Positions 15,201-27,397 are shown, counted from the stretch's first letter. The stretch: 64,000 bases of DNA from Pleurotus ostreatus/Saccharomyces cerevisiae fusant (GCA_024196135.1 JAMQCK010000003.1:62001-126000); one strand, 5' to 3'. Program-made: numbers and translations. The notes: generated by a model not told the origin, from the letters alone.

Positions 15201-15666
15201 CGTTAAGGCCGCCATCAAGGGTGAGTAGGTTGGCACGACGAGCATACACCGAGGCTGACCGTCTCCTCCCTTCTTCGTCGTCACCAACGCTCCCCGTCTC
15301 GCTGGTCGCCCGGTTTAACCCGCCCTTCGCGTCATCCCTACGTCCCTATTGGCCATCCCCTTCCTACCTCACCCTCTTCATACGACTCTTCTCCGACTTC
15401 CCTCCCTCCCAGCCAAATACGAAGAGCGCGACAACATAATCCGCGAGCAGTGGGTGAAGGCGATGGAGGCGCGCATCGTGCGCGAGGAGCTCCAGAAGTG
15501 CCACCGCGCCGAGGGCGTGAACCAGCAGGAGAACTGCAAGTGGCTCGCGGAGAAGTACCTCGAGAAGCTGGAGGGGAGCAGGGTGCGTGGACGTGGCCTT
15601 CTGGACTATGTTTGGAGGGGCTAACGCGACTTGCAGATTAAGGGCTACAAGACCGTGGATGCATAG
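15187..15666 (+). CDS. Complex I accessory subunit, NDUFB10 / 12.3 kDa type
   Basis: A 77-residue protein from three exons, starting MSNEDVKAAIKAKYEERD and ending IKGYKTVDA. The core REQWVKAMEARIVREELQKC, then GVNQQENCKWLAEKYLEKL, matches my recollection of the fungal 12-kDa NADH:ubiquinone oxidoreductase subunit (NDUFB10/PDSW), including the two spaced Cys (KCH and NCK) that belong to its CHCH-like pattern. It should sit on the intermembrane side of the mitochondrial complex I membrane arm. It is shorter than the filamentous ascomycete protein, mostly at the N-terminus. Introns have clean borders: GGTGAGT to CTCCCAG, and GTGCGT to TTGCAG. Confidence 0.8.
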
Positions 15667-15919
15667 CGACACTGCGTATAGAAGTCCTTTTCCGGGTTGC
15701 TGCGCGGCCCGCGTCTGAAGTTTGCGTGATCGGATCGTTGGAGGCAACCGAGACCGTTTGAAAGGCTACCATATCCTCTCACCTCACTCTCTCCGTGCAG
15801 GCTAACCGCGGGGGTCGCATACTGACATGCTACTCCACAACTCATAGCTTCCTCTTAAGGCTGCAGCTATTGATTTGTGGTTCCTTTCCTTAGTGAGTGA
15901 TGACTTCCTCGATCGTACT

Positions 15920-16560
15920 TCCTCCACGCACCTTCCATGATGTCCAATTTTAATTAGACTTCGAACGAGTGCATACGTGCATCTCGTTATGAGCTCAAAT
16001 CCCAACCCTGATCGCCCTCGCCCCTGTTCATCCTTGCCTCGTCCTTTACTGACTCGCCGCTCGTTAGGTTCTTCGTTTGGGGTGGCGTTTGGTCGTCCCT
16101 TGTTCGGCCAATGGCATCCTCTGAGTTTGGTGAGTTCACTACCAGTCTCGCTCTCCCCTCCTGTCCTCTTCCATGATGTCTACAAATTTTAATTAGACTA
16201 CGAACGAGCGCATACGTGCGCCTCGTTATGAATGCAAACTCCCATACCTGATCCCCGCCCTACAACCAATATTGGCGTCTCTTCACGCACCTTACTGACA
16301 TCACGCTTCCCAGGTCATCTGCGCCCCAGACACGTGTGGGGGTGCCGCTACCTCAAGAGGTATTGGCTTCGCGTTCAAGGTGTTCATGTAAGTATCTTGG
16401 ACAGACAGACCGCCATCGTGTCTTCTTCCCCATCCCCATATCGTATCCTCCCTTTGCTATGATGCCCAATTTAACCAGACTGCGAACGAGCGTACATTGT
16501 GCGACTCGTGCTGAATTAAACCTTCACTATAACCCTGAGCCTGATTGCCCCTTCATGGTT
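15920..16560. repeat. Three-copy degenerate repeat, ~240-290 bp period
   Basis: A block beginning CCATGATGTCCAATTTTAAT, followed by TAGACTTCGAACGAGTGCAT and CTCGTTATGA, starts near 15935. It recurs near 16170 with few changes and near 16458 in a more diverged form (GATGCCCAATTTAACCAGAC, CGAACGAGCGTACATTGTGC). Between the conserved cores, each unit also has a CTTACTGAC/TTTACTGAC stretch. The function is unknown; it could be a decayed tandem duplication. Confidence 0.7.
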
Positions 16561-16669
16561 CCGCTCGCATTCGAGCGACGCTAATGCGTTATGCGCAGAA
16601 GCCTGTATGGCAAGGGAGGCGCGCACATCAGCCTTGTTGTCTTCGTAGCTTGACAGGCGGTCGGCAATA

Positions 16670-17060
16670 GAATGTATTCGCCCATTAAAAATTCAAGATC
16701 CAAAAGCGGTACATACGAATTCAATTACGCACCGAGCGCCTTCATACTACGAAATCGTTTTGGTATGTTACGGAAATTGTCGGCAGGCTCTGTACTCTTA
16801 AGCGCGGGCAACCCTTCATTGACCTCATGTTCACGCCGTTTCACGACGGCAGGCGGCGTCAAGCAGTTGCCCAAGGCGGCCTACCAAGTCTCGCCTCGTG
16901 AAGTGCAAGAACGACCGGTCCAGGACGAGTCGCGCTGGCCTGCTCGGCAAGAGCCACTGCGAAGATCTTGGATCTGGTCAGTCTTGTTACGAGAATGTCT
17001 TGAAGATTCAAAAACGAATTAGCATGCTCATAACGGAATTATTAATGGGCGAATACACTC
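16670..17060. mobile_element. 391-bp MITE with 25-bp TIRs and TA target duplication
   Basis: The left end starts GAATGTATTCGCCCATTAA and the right end, reverse-complemented, starts GAGTGTATTCGCCCATTAA. Over 25 bp the two ends differ at two positions. TA flanks both sides (16668-16669 and 17061-17062), the target duplication expected of a Tc1/mariner-type transposase. No transposase is encoded inside; the one open frame over the left end has no recognisable domain. This is therefore a non-autonomous element. It sits between the complex I gene and the histidine kinase. Confidence 0.85.
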
Positions 17061-17527
17061 TAATGTCGGTGATTTACTCGCATTAACACTGGATCCAGTA
17101 CTTGTAGACGAGGCTTGCCTTCACTTATAGCAACGCTTGTTTGTGCTCCACGCTGTCTGCCGCTAATCCCTCACTGAAGACTGAGTTTACTTCTTGGGAG
17201 AAGCGCGTCTGCCATATAGCTATCGAGGTGTCGAGACCGAGGAAAGTCTCATTCGATCTGCGTGAAAGAGGAGCTATGGAAGCAGAAGTACTTGCATTTG
17301 CGCTGCCTGCCCCTGCCGCGCACCTGGTCCACGGTCTGCCTCGTCATTGCAGGCCTGTGACTTGTGGGCGCTGCGCCGGCTGGGGCTGTTTGTATTGGGC
17401 GACACGTGGGGTGATGCATCTGATCAGAGATCAAAGATGGATGACGTCACGAGTGCGGGCAATGAATGGAAAGGAAACTGCCCCAAAATGGCAAAAGGGC
17501 AGTTCGCCAACGCCGTCATCACACCCA

Positions 17528-20500
17528 ATGCCGGCAGGAACGTCGGCGCCGACAACAACGACGACAGCGGCGGCGGAAACCGTCAGCGACGACGTCGAAG
17601 GCTCTTCATTATCACCTCCTCCACGACCGGCGCGCTCCCGAAGACGACGTCCGACGCGCCCATCAACAGCACCAGAAAGAGACGCGTCTACAGCCTTCCT
17701 GCCCTCGTTCCCATCGGGCCACGGCCTCGTTGCGGAAGAGTGCCAGGAGCGGTGTACGACGGAGGAGCAGCCATCTGCACCACGCGCGTTCGGACACATG
17801 CAGACCGTCAGGGAGGACGAGGATCATGGTGCGTGTGCATCCATCGCACGATCCCAGCGCGCTCATACGTCTTTTCAGAGGGGGGCGGTCGTGTATCCTC
17901 CTCCGCGCCTGAAGAATCCAGTCTCCACGCGAACTCCTCGCACGATACGTATGATCTGCCAGAGTACAACTGGGCAACTTTCATGGACCTTTACGCCGCC
18001 GGTCGCTGGAATTCCTTCCGTATACCGCGCTTCCCAATTCCGCACTCCACGCCGTCCGTCAAAGCCCATCACTCGTACTCTGAGCCTCAACCGCAGGAAG
18101 CTGTCCCCAACAGGACTACTGTGCGCCACAACAGTGATGGCACCCCGCCCAGGCCGGTGATGTCGACATCTATCCCCACCAAACCTTTTCGCGCCAATGC
18201 ACCAACCCTCAAGGGTCTCCCGATGCAGCGCTTCCGCAACTCGTTTTCCTCTACGAACACGCTATCTTCTGCTCCGTCGAATGGCTACAAGAGTCCGATC
18301 AAGTACCCTACAATCACCACCTCGCACAACGCCGACATCCAGGCGCAAGCGGCGACAGTCAGAATGGCATCGCAGTTCGCTGATGTGTCCCCCCTTGCGC
18401 TGCCTTCGCCCGAGCATGAACTGACGGATCCAATGCACGGCAACACCGCGACCGTACCGGGCTCACATCTCGCGGAGATGCACAGGGACAAGTACAAGAA
18501 GAGCAATCTAGCGAGGTACGAATACTGGGGCGGCATGCAAGACGTCCAGACCGTGCTGGAAAATCAAGACGACGATCCTTCCCCGATATCCCAGTCCTCG
18601 GTTACTGAATCGTCCATCACACGTTCTTCGAAGTCTCCATCCCCATCGGCCGAGTCCGCAGCATGTACTGTGGCGCGCACGGAATCAACCTCGGCGACGA
18701 CTGTGGACTCTGCTGCGCCTTCGCAAAAGAGCAGCTTGGTCCTCCCGCGCGAGTCGATTCCTCCGCCCGCGACGATGCCGTCATTTTCCGTCGATGATGA
18801 GGAGCCCGGTGACTACTTCGGCGCGCCCAAAGACAGGCCGAAGGAAAGCGTACGCCGAATGACATCCTCCCCCGTCTCGATGGAGCCCCCGTCCCTAGGC
18901 TCCTCCGCTGCCACGTCCATCACGCACACGCCAAACTCAATATCTGGAATCGACACCACCATGTCGGCGCCCCTCGTCCCACGCCGTACGAGCCTCATGC
19001 GGCAGGTATCCGCGCCTCTGCCATCGAAGATCATAGCACCGCCGCCGATGCAGCGCACCCGAACACCACAGGAGAGCTACATCATGCGCCAGTCAGCGGA
19101 GGCGGAAGAGCGGTACCACAAGCATGGCTATCTGCGTGCCCCGAAGCCGCCAGTCGAGAAGGAGCGCAAGCGCGAGCTGCACAAGTTCAACATCTGGAGG
19201 ACGTACTCGGATCCGAATTTCGATCGCATCGTGCGCCTGGTGAGAATATTCACACACGGCGAGAAGTCGCCAGGCTGAATTATCCAGGTGTATATGGTCT
19301 TTCAACCGAAGGGCATACAGTATGTCACTATATCCCTGGTAGATGGCGAGGAGGAGTAAGCGTCTCCCTTGGTCTAATGATTATCGGGGCTAACATGCTG
19401 CAGATGGTTCAAGTCCGTCGCCGGCTTTCGGTTGGAAGGCTTTGACAGGACATCTAGCTTCACGGGACATGCTATCCTCCAGAGGTGAGTAATCTTGTTT
19501 GATCCGTCTTTCAGCCTAACTGACGCTCTACGCCAGCAATGACGAGCCTATGATTGTTCTCGATGCCCAGCGGGATTGGCGATTTGCGCGTAGCGTACGT
19601 GATCATCATCATCGGTATACCCAGGATTTCACGCTGAACGTTCCACAGCCGATTGTCACCGGCCCTCCTGCAATCCGGTTCTACGCTGGATCGCCTTTGC
19701 GAACGAACAATGGCTTCAACATCGGCGCGTTGACGGTCATGTCGACGAACCCCCGACCAGACTTCTCACCGTCAGAACGGCAAACGCTGAAGGAATTTGC
19801 TGCCATTGTCATGCGCGAGTTCGAGCTTTGGAAGGATAAGGTATTTACATACCATCGAATCAGCACTCGCAGGCAATTGACCCTCTTTAGATCCAGTTAC
19901 GCATTCGGGACAAGATTCAGAGCTCGGTGCGTATCAGTACGTTGATTTAGAGTCTCCGGCTGACCGATATCGCAGATGGCTGATTTCAGTCGCGAGTGCT
20001 TGGAGCTCAACTACGACGAGGCAGGCACAACCTCCGGCGTCTCGATGGAAGTCGTGTACGACCGGGCGGCGAAGCTCGTCAAGCAGACTTTGGACGTAGA
20101 CGACTGCAAGGTGCTCGACTTCTCGCATGGGGACGTATTGGACACCATGGGCGACGACGACCGCGAAGAGGAGGAAGAGGGCAGCTCTTCGGTGTCCATC
20201 ATCACGTACCAAGGGACGGGAGTACCGACGACGAGCAAGCCGTTGACACCAGACCAGCTGAGGCTTATCAACAATTGTAAGTGCGCCTGCAGTTCGGTGC
20301 AGGGCGATAGCTAACCGAAGCCCCTGTAGTCTTTGAGAAGCACTCCAAGGGCCGGGTCATCGAGCCGATGGAGTCCATCCTGCGGACGACGTTCACGGAG
20401 ATCTTGCCAACAGACATCCAGTATGCGCTCACTGTGCCCATCTACAACATCGACAAGCGGCCTTTTGCGCTCATATGTGCGTACAACTTGGACAAGAAGG

Positions 20501-22876
20501 ACAACATCCGCTACGTGCGTCTCAGTCTTTGTGACCTGATACAGGGAAGCTGACCGCGTCGCAGTTGGAGGGACATGAGCTCTCGTTCCTTCGCGCCATC
20601 GGTGTTATCATCCTGAGCGCGGTGCTGAAGAGGAAGATGATTCTCGCGGACAAGTACATGGCGCTTCCCTTTTGAATGACGGTCATGCTGATCTCGTTTA
20701 TAGTGCGAAGAGTCTGTTCATCTCGAATATCTCGCATGAGCTGCGAACCCCGCTTCATGGCATCCTCGGCGCGGCGGACATGCTCACGTATGACGGCACT
20801 TTGACGGACAATCAGCAGGCGTCACTGGCGACCGTGAAGGCGTGCGGGCATTCGCTGATTGAGGTAAGTGTGCCAACTACTCTTCACGATGGATTCCTCT
20901 GACTACGTACAGGTTGTCGACCACGTCCTGGACTTCACTAAGCTGAGCGGCAACAACTCCAGGTCTGGCGGCGTAGAGAACGTGCTTGTCCCAACCACCG
21001 TCGATCTCGTCACGCTCTTCGAGGAGTCCATCGACGGCTGCTGGGTCGGTCACTGCGCTCGCACCTTGGTCGCAGAGGAGTCGTCAAGTGCCATTGGAAG
21101 CCTGTACTCGCCTCCGGAATCGGATTCACAGCTGCCGAAGATGCATGTGGAGACTATCGTGGACATCGGGCGCAGGCCGGAGGTGAGTTGCTCGATGAAG
21201 TGCAGACGCCTTCAGCTGCTGACACTGAACTTTGCAGGGTTGGAAAGTCAAGTGCGAGAAGGGTGGTATCCGTCGGATTCTCATGAATATCCTCGGCAAC
21301 AGGTACGTGACAGCCCAGAGAAGCTCAGAAGCGGCTTGCTGACCATGACCATAGCCTAAAATTTACCAAGCAAGGCTTCGTTCTCGTCAGGCTCGTCGAA
21401 CTGCCCATGCAAGAGGGCGACCCCGCAGATAAGGTCAAGCTGGAGCTCTCGGTCACGGACACTGGCAAGGGCATCACCAAGGAGTTCATGCAAAATTCGC
21501 TCTTCCATCCCTTCGCGCAACAAGATCATCACCAAGCAGGCACCGGTCTCGGTCTTGCGATCGTCAAGTCCATCGTACATTCCATGGGCGGCACGATTGA
21601 GATCGCGAGCGAGGAGGGGAAGGGCACAGAGGTCAGGGTCACCTTCTTCGCCGAGCCGGTCCACGACGGGAAGCCTACACCCTCGGAAGAGCCGCTGAAA
21701 TTAGACGAGGACGATCCGCCCGTCGTATCTTTGCACGGATTCGACAACGGCGAGCGCGGTACCCGGTTACTACGCGATGTCCTTACTCGCTACCTCACCG
21801 GCTGGTACAACTTCCGCGTCGACGAGGCCGGGCGCGGCAATGGCCAAATCCTCGTCGCCAACAACGACCTCGCGCCACTGGTCCGCGCATTCGACGCGCG
21901 CGACTTCTCGAAGGCCTTCATCATCGTCTCCGACTCGCGCCAGTCGCCCGAGCAGCTCGCTCTGATCAACGAGTTTGAGCGCTTGGGTGGTTTCTGCCGC
22001 GTGATGTACAAGCCGGGGGGACCGTCGAGGCTGCGCGCTGCATTGGCACCTTGCCTGCACTACCTGAACGTGAAGAGGGCGGGTGCGACGGAGATGCTGA
22101 CGCCGGGTACGGGACCGACGACGCCGATGAGCGAGGGCTATGGCGGTGGTGGGAGGGACTTGTTGGCCCCGAGGCGGCCCGGGTTGAGTCGTGCAGTTAC
22201 GGCGCATCCGGCGGCGTTGCATTGGACCATCCCGGAGACGCAGGATATTGAGGAAGAGGACACGGAAATCGAGGTCCCTGCCCTAGCGATTGGCGATGGC
22301 GCGGCGACAATCTTGAAGTCGTCGTTAGAGCCGGAGAAGACCAAGCATGGGCGCATTCTTGTCGTCGAGGACAACGTAATTCTGCGCAGAGTTTTGTGAG
22401 TGGACTTTTAACATGGCTCTGCGGCGGGATGACTCACATACTCGCAGAACAAAGTGGATGAGCAAGAAAGGCTACGACTTCCTGGACGCTGCAGATGGGC
22501 GGATGGGCGTTGAGGTGTACAGGGACAAGGGACCCTTCGAGTAAGTAACGGTTGTCTTCTAGGGAGCTGTTCATTGACGCCTTTGTCAGTGTCGTTCTAC
22601 TTGACCTCTCCATGCCCGTGCTTGATGGTTTCGGTGCAACGGCTGAGATACGAGATCTGGAGACCAGTCGCAGCATGCCGCATGCTCGTATACTGGCTCT
22701 GACCGGACGTTCGTCATTAGACGACAAACGAAGAGCATTCGAGGTGTGTTGCTCACTTCTTTCTATCGACCAGTCGTTCATGACGCTCGCAGGCTGGCGT
22801 CGACGGCTACTTGGTGAAGCCGGTGGAGTTCTCGACGCTCGAAAACATTTTCCGCAAGCTTGGACTTGCCTCATGA
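17528..22876 (+). CDS. GAF-domain hybrid histidine kinase
   Basis: A large multi-exon two-component sensor kinase, presumably cytoplasmic since no membrane span was seen. The N-terminal ~550 residues are Ser/Pro/Thr-rich and disordered; an intron (about 17830-17878) moves the frame near residue 100. After HKFNIWRTYSDPNFDRI comes a GAF domain (VTISLVDGEEEWFKSVAGF, PAIRFYAGSPL, IGALTVMSTNPR). A second GAF-like stretch follows. The HisKA H-box is ISNISHELRTPLHGILGAAD (His near 20735). The ATPase domain has the N-box NILGNSLKFT, DTGKGI and GTGLGLAIVKSIVHSMGG. The C-terminal receiver has ILVVEDN, LLDLSMPVLDGF (phosphoacceptor Asp at 22603-22605) and GYLVKPVEF. All catalytic motifs are intact. Output would normally go through a YPD1-type phosphotransfer protein. 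The start is uncertain; earlier in-frame Mets exist. Confidence 0.88.
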
Positions 22877-24513
22877 CTCTGATGACAATCTCGCATTCGC
22901 ATTAGCTCTACCGCTCTCGGCTCATCTCGTCTCATCGCTATCTATTCTCACATGTAGGTATTGTGTTGTCTCCGCTGCCGCCCCTTCGACACCTGCGCAC
23001 TCCTGTGCTCCGTCAAACCTTCTGCTTCTGGGCTGGCTTGTGCTGTATAAACTGGTGCATTCTTCTTGTACTCCCTTAGGCTTTACATTGTACACACCTA
23101 TTACACTCATCTACGCTATGCCCGCGGACACTCGGGATGGGTCCTAATCATGTACATTGTGGCGCGCTCTGCTTTGGCATTGTTGGCATGTTCTACTCCT
23201 AACATAGTGTAGCATTAACGGTTCTTTGTGCTTTAGAATTTATAAGTGGGTAACGAGCGAAAGAGGGCTGGACTTTGACTTGAGGGACACGGCTCATGTC
23301 CCTTGTCCTGAAAAGCATGCTCTCAGCAGCACCACGATCTCTGTATACGTGTGGCGTGGCAGTCGTCCAACACATGGCGCAGCTTTCCAGCGAAGACGAT
23401 GCTCGAGACACCGTCGTTGCTCAGGATTACAGCCAATATACGGAATCGCTCGTCGCGTATACCGCGGGGCTTACGTCCGCTGTTCCAGGGATGAGGCAGC
23501 TCGATAGTCGGTGGGCCTCTCGTCCTGTCGAGATTGACTGCGACGCGTCTGCCCAACTGTTGACCTCAGCACGACCCGTGCTGCAGAAAGCCGTCCCCAG
23601 TTGCGCAGTGTGCTCGACGGAGTGTAGCATCACGGACTAGATACTTGAGGCGGCGGTCGTCGTTCGACTTTTCGATGTAGTGGTTGAAGGTACGCGCTTG
23701 CGAGCCTCCCTGCAAAGTATGTACCCTACCCTGGTATCATTTTCGTATAGGTAGGGCCCAGGCTTCAGCTGATGCAAATGGTAGGCGATGAATTTGTGGC
23801 GTTACGGCGTAAATGTGCTGCTGTTTGTTCCCGATTTGTCGGCCTTGGTCCCTTCCATCATCGTCGTTTGGCGGATAAAGATGAGATGTGCCGGATTCTA
23901 CGCTGATGATGATCTTGACCGTGGATTAGAAAGGCGCAAGCAGCACAAACGGCAGCTGAGAGTACCGGGTAATGTGTCGACGTCTTGCCTTCTGCGGCTG
24001 ACAAAGGCAAGACGATGGAATACGCTGTACGCCTCGGCTCCGCATCTGGAGAATTGGTGCTCAGATGGTCCTTCAAGCTATCACCCTAGAACAGGCTCCG
24101 GTGGAGGTATTGCGCGAGAGTGGAATACTGATATCGTTATCCCGGCAGTCATCTAGTCATCTGGACGACTGGCGCATGAATCTGAAGGACTGCAGACGTG
24201 GAAGCCGCTCTAATTTGAGGTCCAGTACTATTTGGTATCACACCTGATAGCAGGGTGTTATGTCCCTCGGTCTGCTCGACGGAGACTAGCCGCAACCTAT
24301 GTAAAGCTTTACGCACCAGTACGTCTTGCACCTCTCCGGAAGGCTTTCACGTCGCGTACCACGGACTCATCACACCTCCAGAGCCCGACGAGGCCGAGCG
24401 TACACAATGACGCAGCGAGATATTGCTGCGTATAAAGACGAGGAAGATTGAACTTGACCGACAACCCACCTGCCCTCTGGATTTACACCAACTGCCTTCA
24501 CACCTCCGCTACG
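22877..24513. other. 1.6-kb gap with no recognised gene
   Basis: It includes the 3' UTR of the kinase gene. The open frame 23296-23640 (+) shows no domain or codon pattern I can support. Nothing else is seen. Confidence 0.45.
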
Positions 24514-25953
24514 ATGACCGCCGTCCCCGACATTGATATGACGCCGAAAGGCCTCGTGAACGACGACGGAAATTATGTCCTTCAGCACGAAGATATCGCC
24601 AACCTCCTGAAGTATGTTTGGTCGGGAGTACTCCTGCCGGTCACCGTGTCCGCCTACCAGGACCGCCTCGAGCTCTCGATGGACACCATTAACCAGCTTT
24701 CCGATGTTATCAAACCACTACTCGCTGCCTACGGCACTGTGAGCGGGTTGCCATTGAGCTTATATGTCAACACCAACTTACCCGTTCTTTCAGGCCCAGC
24801 AAAATTGCAAGAAATTCAAGGATGAGACGTACCCTGGCATCGTCGACCTTTCCAATGACGTCTTCGCCTACGCTCAGAATGCGGGCGGAACCGTTGACAA
24901 TTCTAACTACGGTATGTAAACCCAGAGCTATCGGGGGTTGAGGAACACGCTGACCGTGACTGTATCCGCGTCGTAGCCGCGATCGTCAATTGGATAAAAG
25001 AATTGAGCGATTGTAGTGACCCGGAGAAGCAGAAGGAGCTCAGGGAGGCTATCGATGCCGTCATCAACCAGCAGGCGGAGGACATCGAGCGCTTGCAAAT
25101 GAGAGCGGCGGGGGCCGTCGCCGATCTCAAGTATTTTGAGTCCCTGACGCGGACGGACCAGGTCAAATTGGGCTCTCGCAACAGCGCCTTGAAGAGCAAG
25201 CTTGTCGCTGAGCTTGGCAGCCTTGAAGATCTGGATTTGGAGTTGGACAGATACCGCCGGGAGATATCGGCTGATGTGGATGAATGCCAGCGCAGTGAGC
25301 TTATTCTCGTCCGATATATTCTGAGTCACTCATATGATATTCTCCAGATAGGGTCGCGGCTCAGACGACTGCTGCGTATGCATGGGTTTTCCCCATAGGT
25401 ACGATCCTTGCCGCCATCAACGTCTCGAATTACACCAGCACGGCGGATGTTCTGGAACAGCGTATCAATGAGGTCCAGGATCTCATTGCGAAGGGCGAGC
25501 AGAAGAAGAAGGACGAGACGCGCCTCATCGCAGACCTTACTGCCATCGAAATATGTGGTCACTCTGCAGGCTGCCACGACTACCCTAATTCGCATCACCC
25601 AGACAGATTTGAAGGGCGTCCAGGACAAGATCCAACCAAGCATCAAAGTCCTAGAGACAATGCAAGGGGTCTGGTCCGCCATCGCCGGCGACCTCAACAC
25701 GATCAAGGAGCTCCTTGAGAAGGACTTCAAGCTCGCGAACGAAGCAGTAGCTAAGCTACAGGCGAAGAAGCTGGTGAATGACTGGAACGAGCTCAAGGTG
25801 GCCGGTAAGTGGACCAACGCGCGGCACCTCAAACCTACTGACAGATCGACGTTGTCGACAGTCGACAAATATCGTCAGGTCGCATACGTGGCCGACGTTC
25901 CTTCTGTCTCTATGGACGACTATGTCGCGCAGCTGAACGAGGCGAGAAAGTAG
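24514..25953 (+). CDS. Alpha-xenorhabdolysin A (XaxA)-like helical protein, apparent frameshift
   Basis: Resembles XaxA/YaxA-type alpha-helical pore-forming toxin subunits of bacteria. This is a judgement from overall pattern, not a search. About 400 residues in several exons, with no signal peptide. Features in order: an N-terminal LLKYVWSGVLLPVT segment like the family's N-terminal region; long amphipathic helices with coiled-coil periodicity; one central hydrophobic stretch (about 25380-25425, AWVFPIGTILAAINV) where the family keeps its membrane-inserting hairpin; a Lys/Glu-rich helix; and more long helices to the C-terminus. Near 25545-25560 the frame shifts by one base with no good intron to explain it. 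A 61-nt intron with a poor donor (25473-25533) would rescue the frame but would remove family-like residues. No partner B subunit is adjacent. It may be a pseudogene. Confidence 0.55.
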
Positions 25954-27103
25954 TGTGCTTTCGGACTCGATGAGACTCGATGAACCTCGTCGAACGGGGC
26001 TCGTCCCTCTTGTCCCGATGTAATTGTATCAGCTTGGTGTACGTTTCTTATCAATCGTTCGACGCCTATTCTCTCGTGTCATGTATCAGACTTCAGCTGA
26101 CTATGGAGCCGTCAGTCACTTGACGGCCGGCTGGTTGTCGTCGCGGTTCAGTATGTGAAGATTGCTGAGCGGACTGCCCCTCGTTCAATCGGTGGTACCG
26201 GACTATCCAATAACCCCTCCGTGAATGGAATTGCGGGGCTTGGGCACAGTACAGATGGCGAGGGCGATGAGAACCGGAGAAAGGAAAGAGTATGGAATGT
26301 CGTGAGCACGCGGAAGACTGCTGAAATCTGGGCGTTATGCTGCGCAATCGACGCCACGCGTTGGCTATTATTCTAACTTCTCGACTTGTCGGGCTTAGCT
26401 TCTTGCCATCATCGGACGACTCTGGTGGACGCGCCCGACTCAACCATTACAGGCTATCCCGGCTGCTGATTATCTCCTGCTGTTTATTGGCCAAGCATAC
26501 GCTGCCGTATAGTCGCCCCAGACTTGCCTCTCGAACCGAGCTCTCACCGTAAAGTGCCGCCACGATGCGTTCTCCCGCGATAGCTCTCGACTTTGACCGC
26601 TACGGCATCTTGTGTATGCAGACTTTGTTACCGACCTTCACGCTTATTCGTCACAGGGTAGAACTTACATTCTCGTACGCTGGATGAGGTGGAGGCAGAG
26701 AAGGTGAAGGGGCTGGAATGGAGGTACATTGACAGTCGTAGAGGAGTGTATACATATGTATGGCAATCGCCTTTACAGCGTGCGGACTCCGGCGCAGGCT
26801 GCAGGCTGCATGCTGGAATCCTGTACCCCATAACAATCTTCCTGAGTTTTCCCCTTCACATAAAGCCGGCAAAATATGTGCACTGCGTAAGCCATTGGTT
26901 TTCTATATCACATTTATCATACCCGTGTCGCCCAGAAGGATACCCCGAAAACCCTAGTCAGTCGATACAGAAGCTGAAAAGCATAATCTCATGAAGAACG
27001 TAGACGCATTGAAGTCGTGAAGTAGATGCTACAATTAAATTGTTAGATTGCTCCAATCCTACTGATTGGTAACGATACACACCTTGTTCAGGACGAACCG
27101 CAA
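25954..27103. other. 1.15-kb gap, nothing recognised
   Basis: Between a plus-strand and a minus-strand 3' end. Only short frames without domains are present. Confidence 0.45.
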
Positions 27104-27397
27104 TCAGGCGCGCTCGGCCCAGCGTGCGGATGGTTGCGGGGACTTCGCAGTACGCCTCCACAACGACGGCGCGGCGCCTGCGACTATCAGGTCAGGTTCG
27201 TCATACACTTTCGCCCTCAAGTTACGAGTACACTTACCGATCGCGCGCGACGGCAATGGTTGGTTGTCCCTGCGTACCGGTGTCGCGTCCCCTCGCTTGA
27301 GCTTGAACTGCTTCAAGCCCTTGACCGGCGCGGCATCAACCACGGCCACAAAGAGCAGCACAAAGGCGATGAACAGGACATAGTAGCGAGACAACAT
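27104..27397 (-). CDS. Small secreted protein
   Basis: Two exons give about 79 residues. A strong signal peptide (LSRYYVLFIAFVLLFVAVVD, cleavage probably after DAA) is followed by a short basic segment with KRGDATPVRRD, which could be a dibasic processing region, and a Trp/Arg-rich tail. The 54-bp intron (27184-27237) has GTAAGT and GATAG borders. There is no cysteine pattern and no family was recognised. Without removal of the intron a longer frame is also open, so transcript evidence would decide the mature product. Confidence 0.55.
   Translation of the reverse strand: MLSRYYVLFIAFVLLFVAVVDAAPVKGLKQFKLKRGDATPVRRDNQPLPSRAIGKCTRNLRAKVYDEPDLIVAGAAPSLWRRTAKSPQPSARWAERA

Noticed and set aside
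17347..17880. Upstream extension of the long kinase frame
   Set aside because: Before 17879 that frame is Arg-rich and antisense-like; the other frame joined by a clean GTGCGT...TTTTCAG intron gives a better N-terminus.
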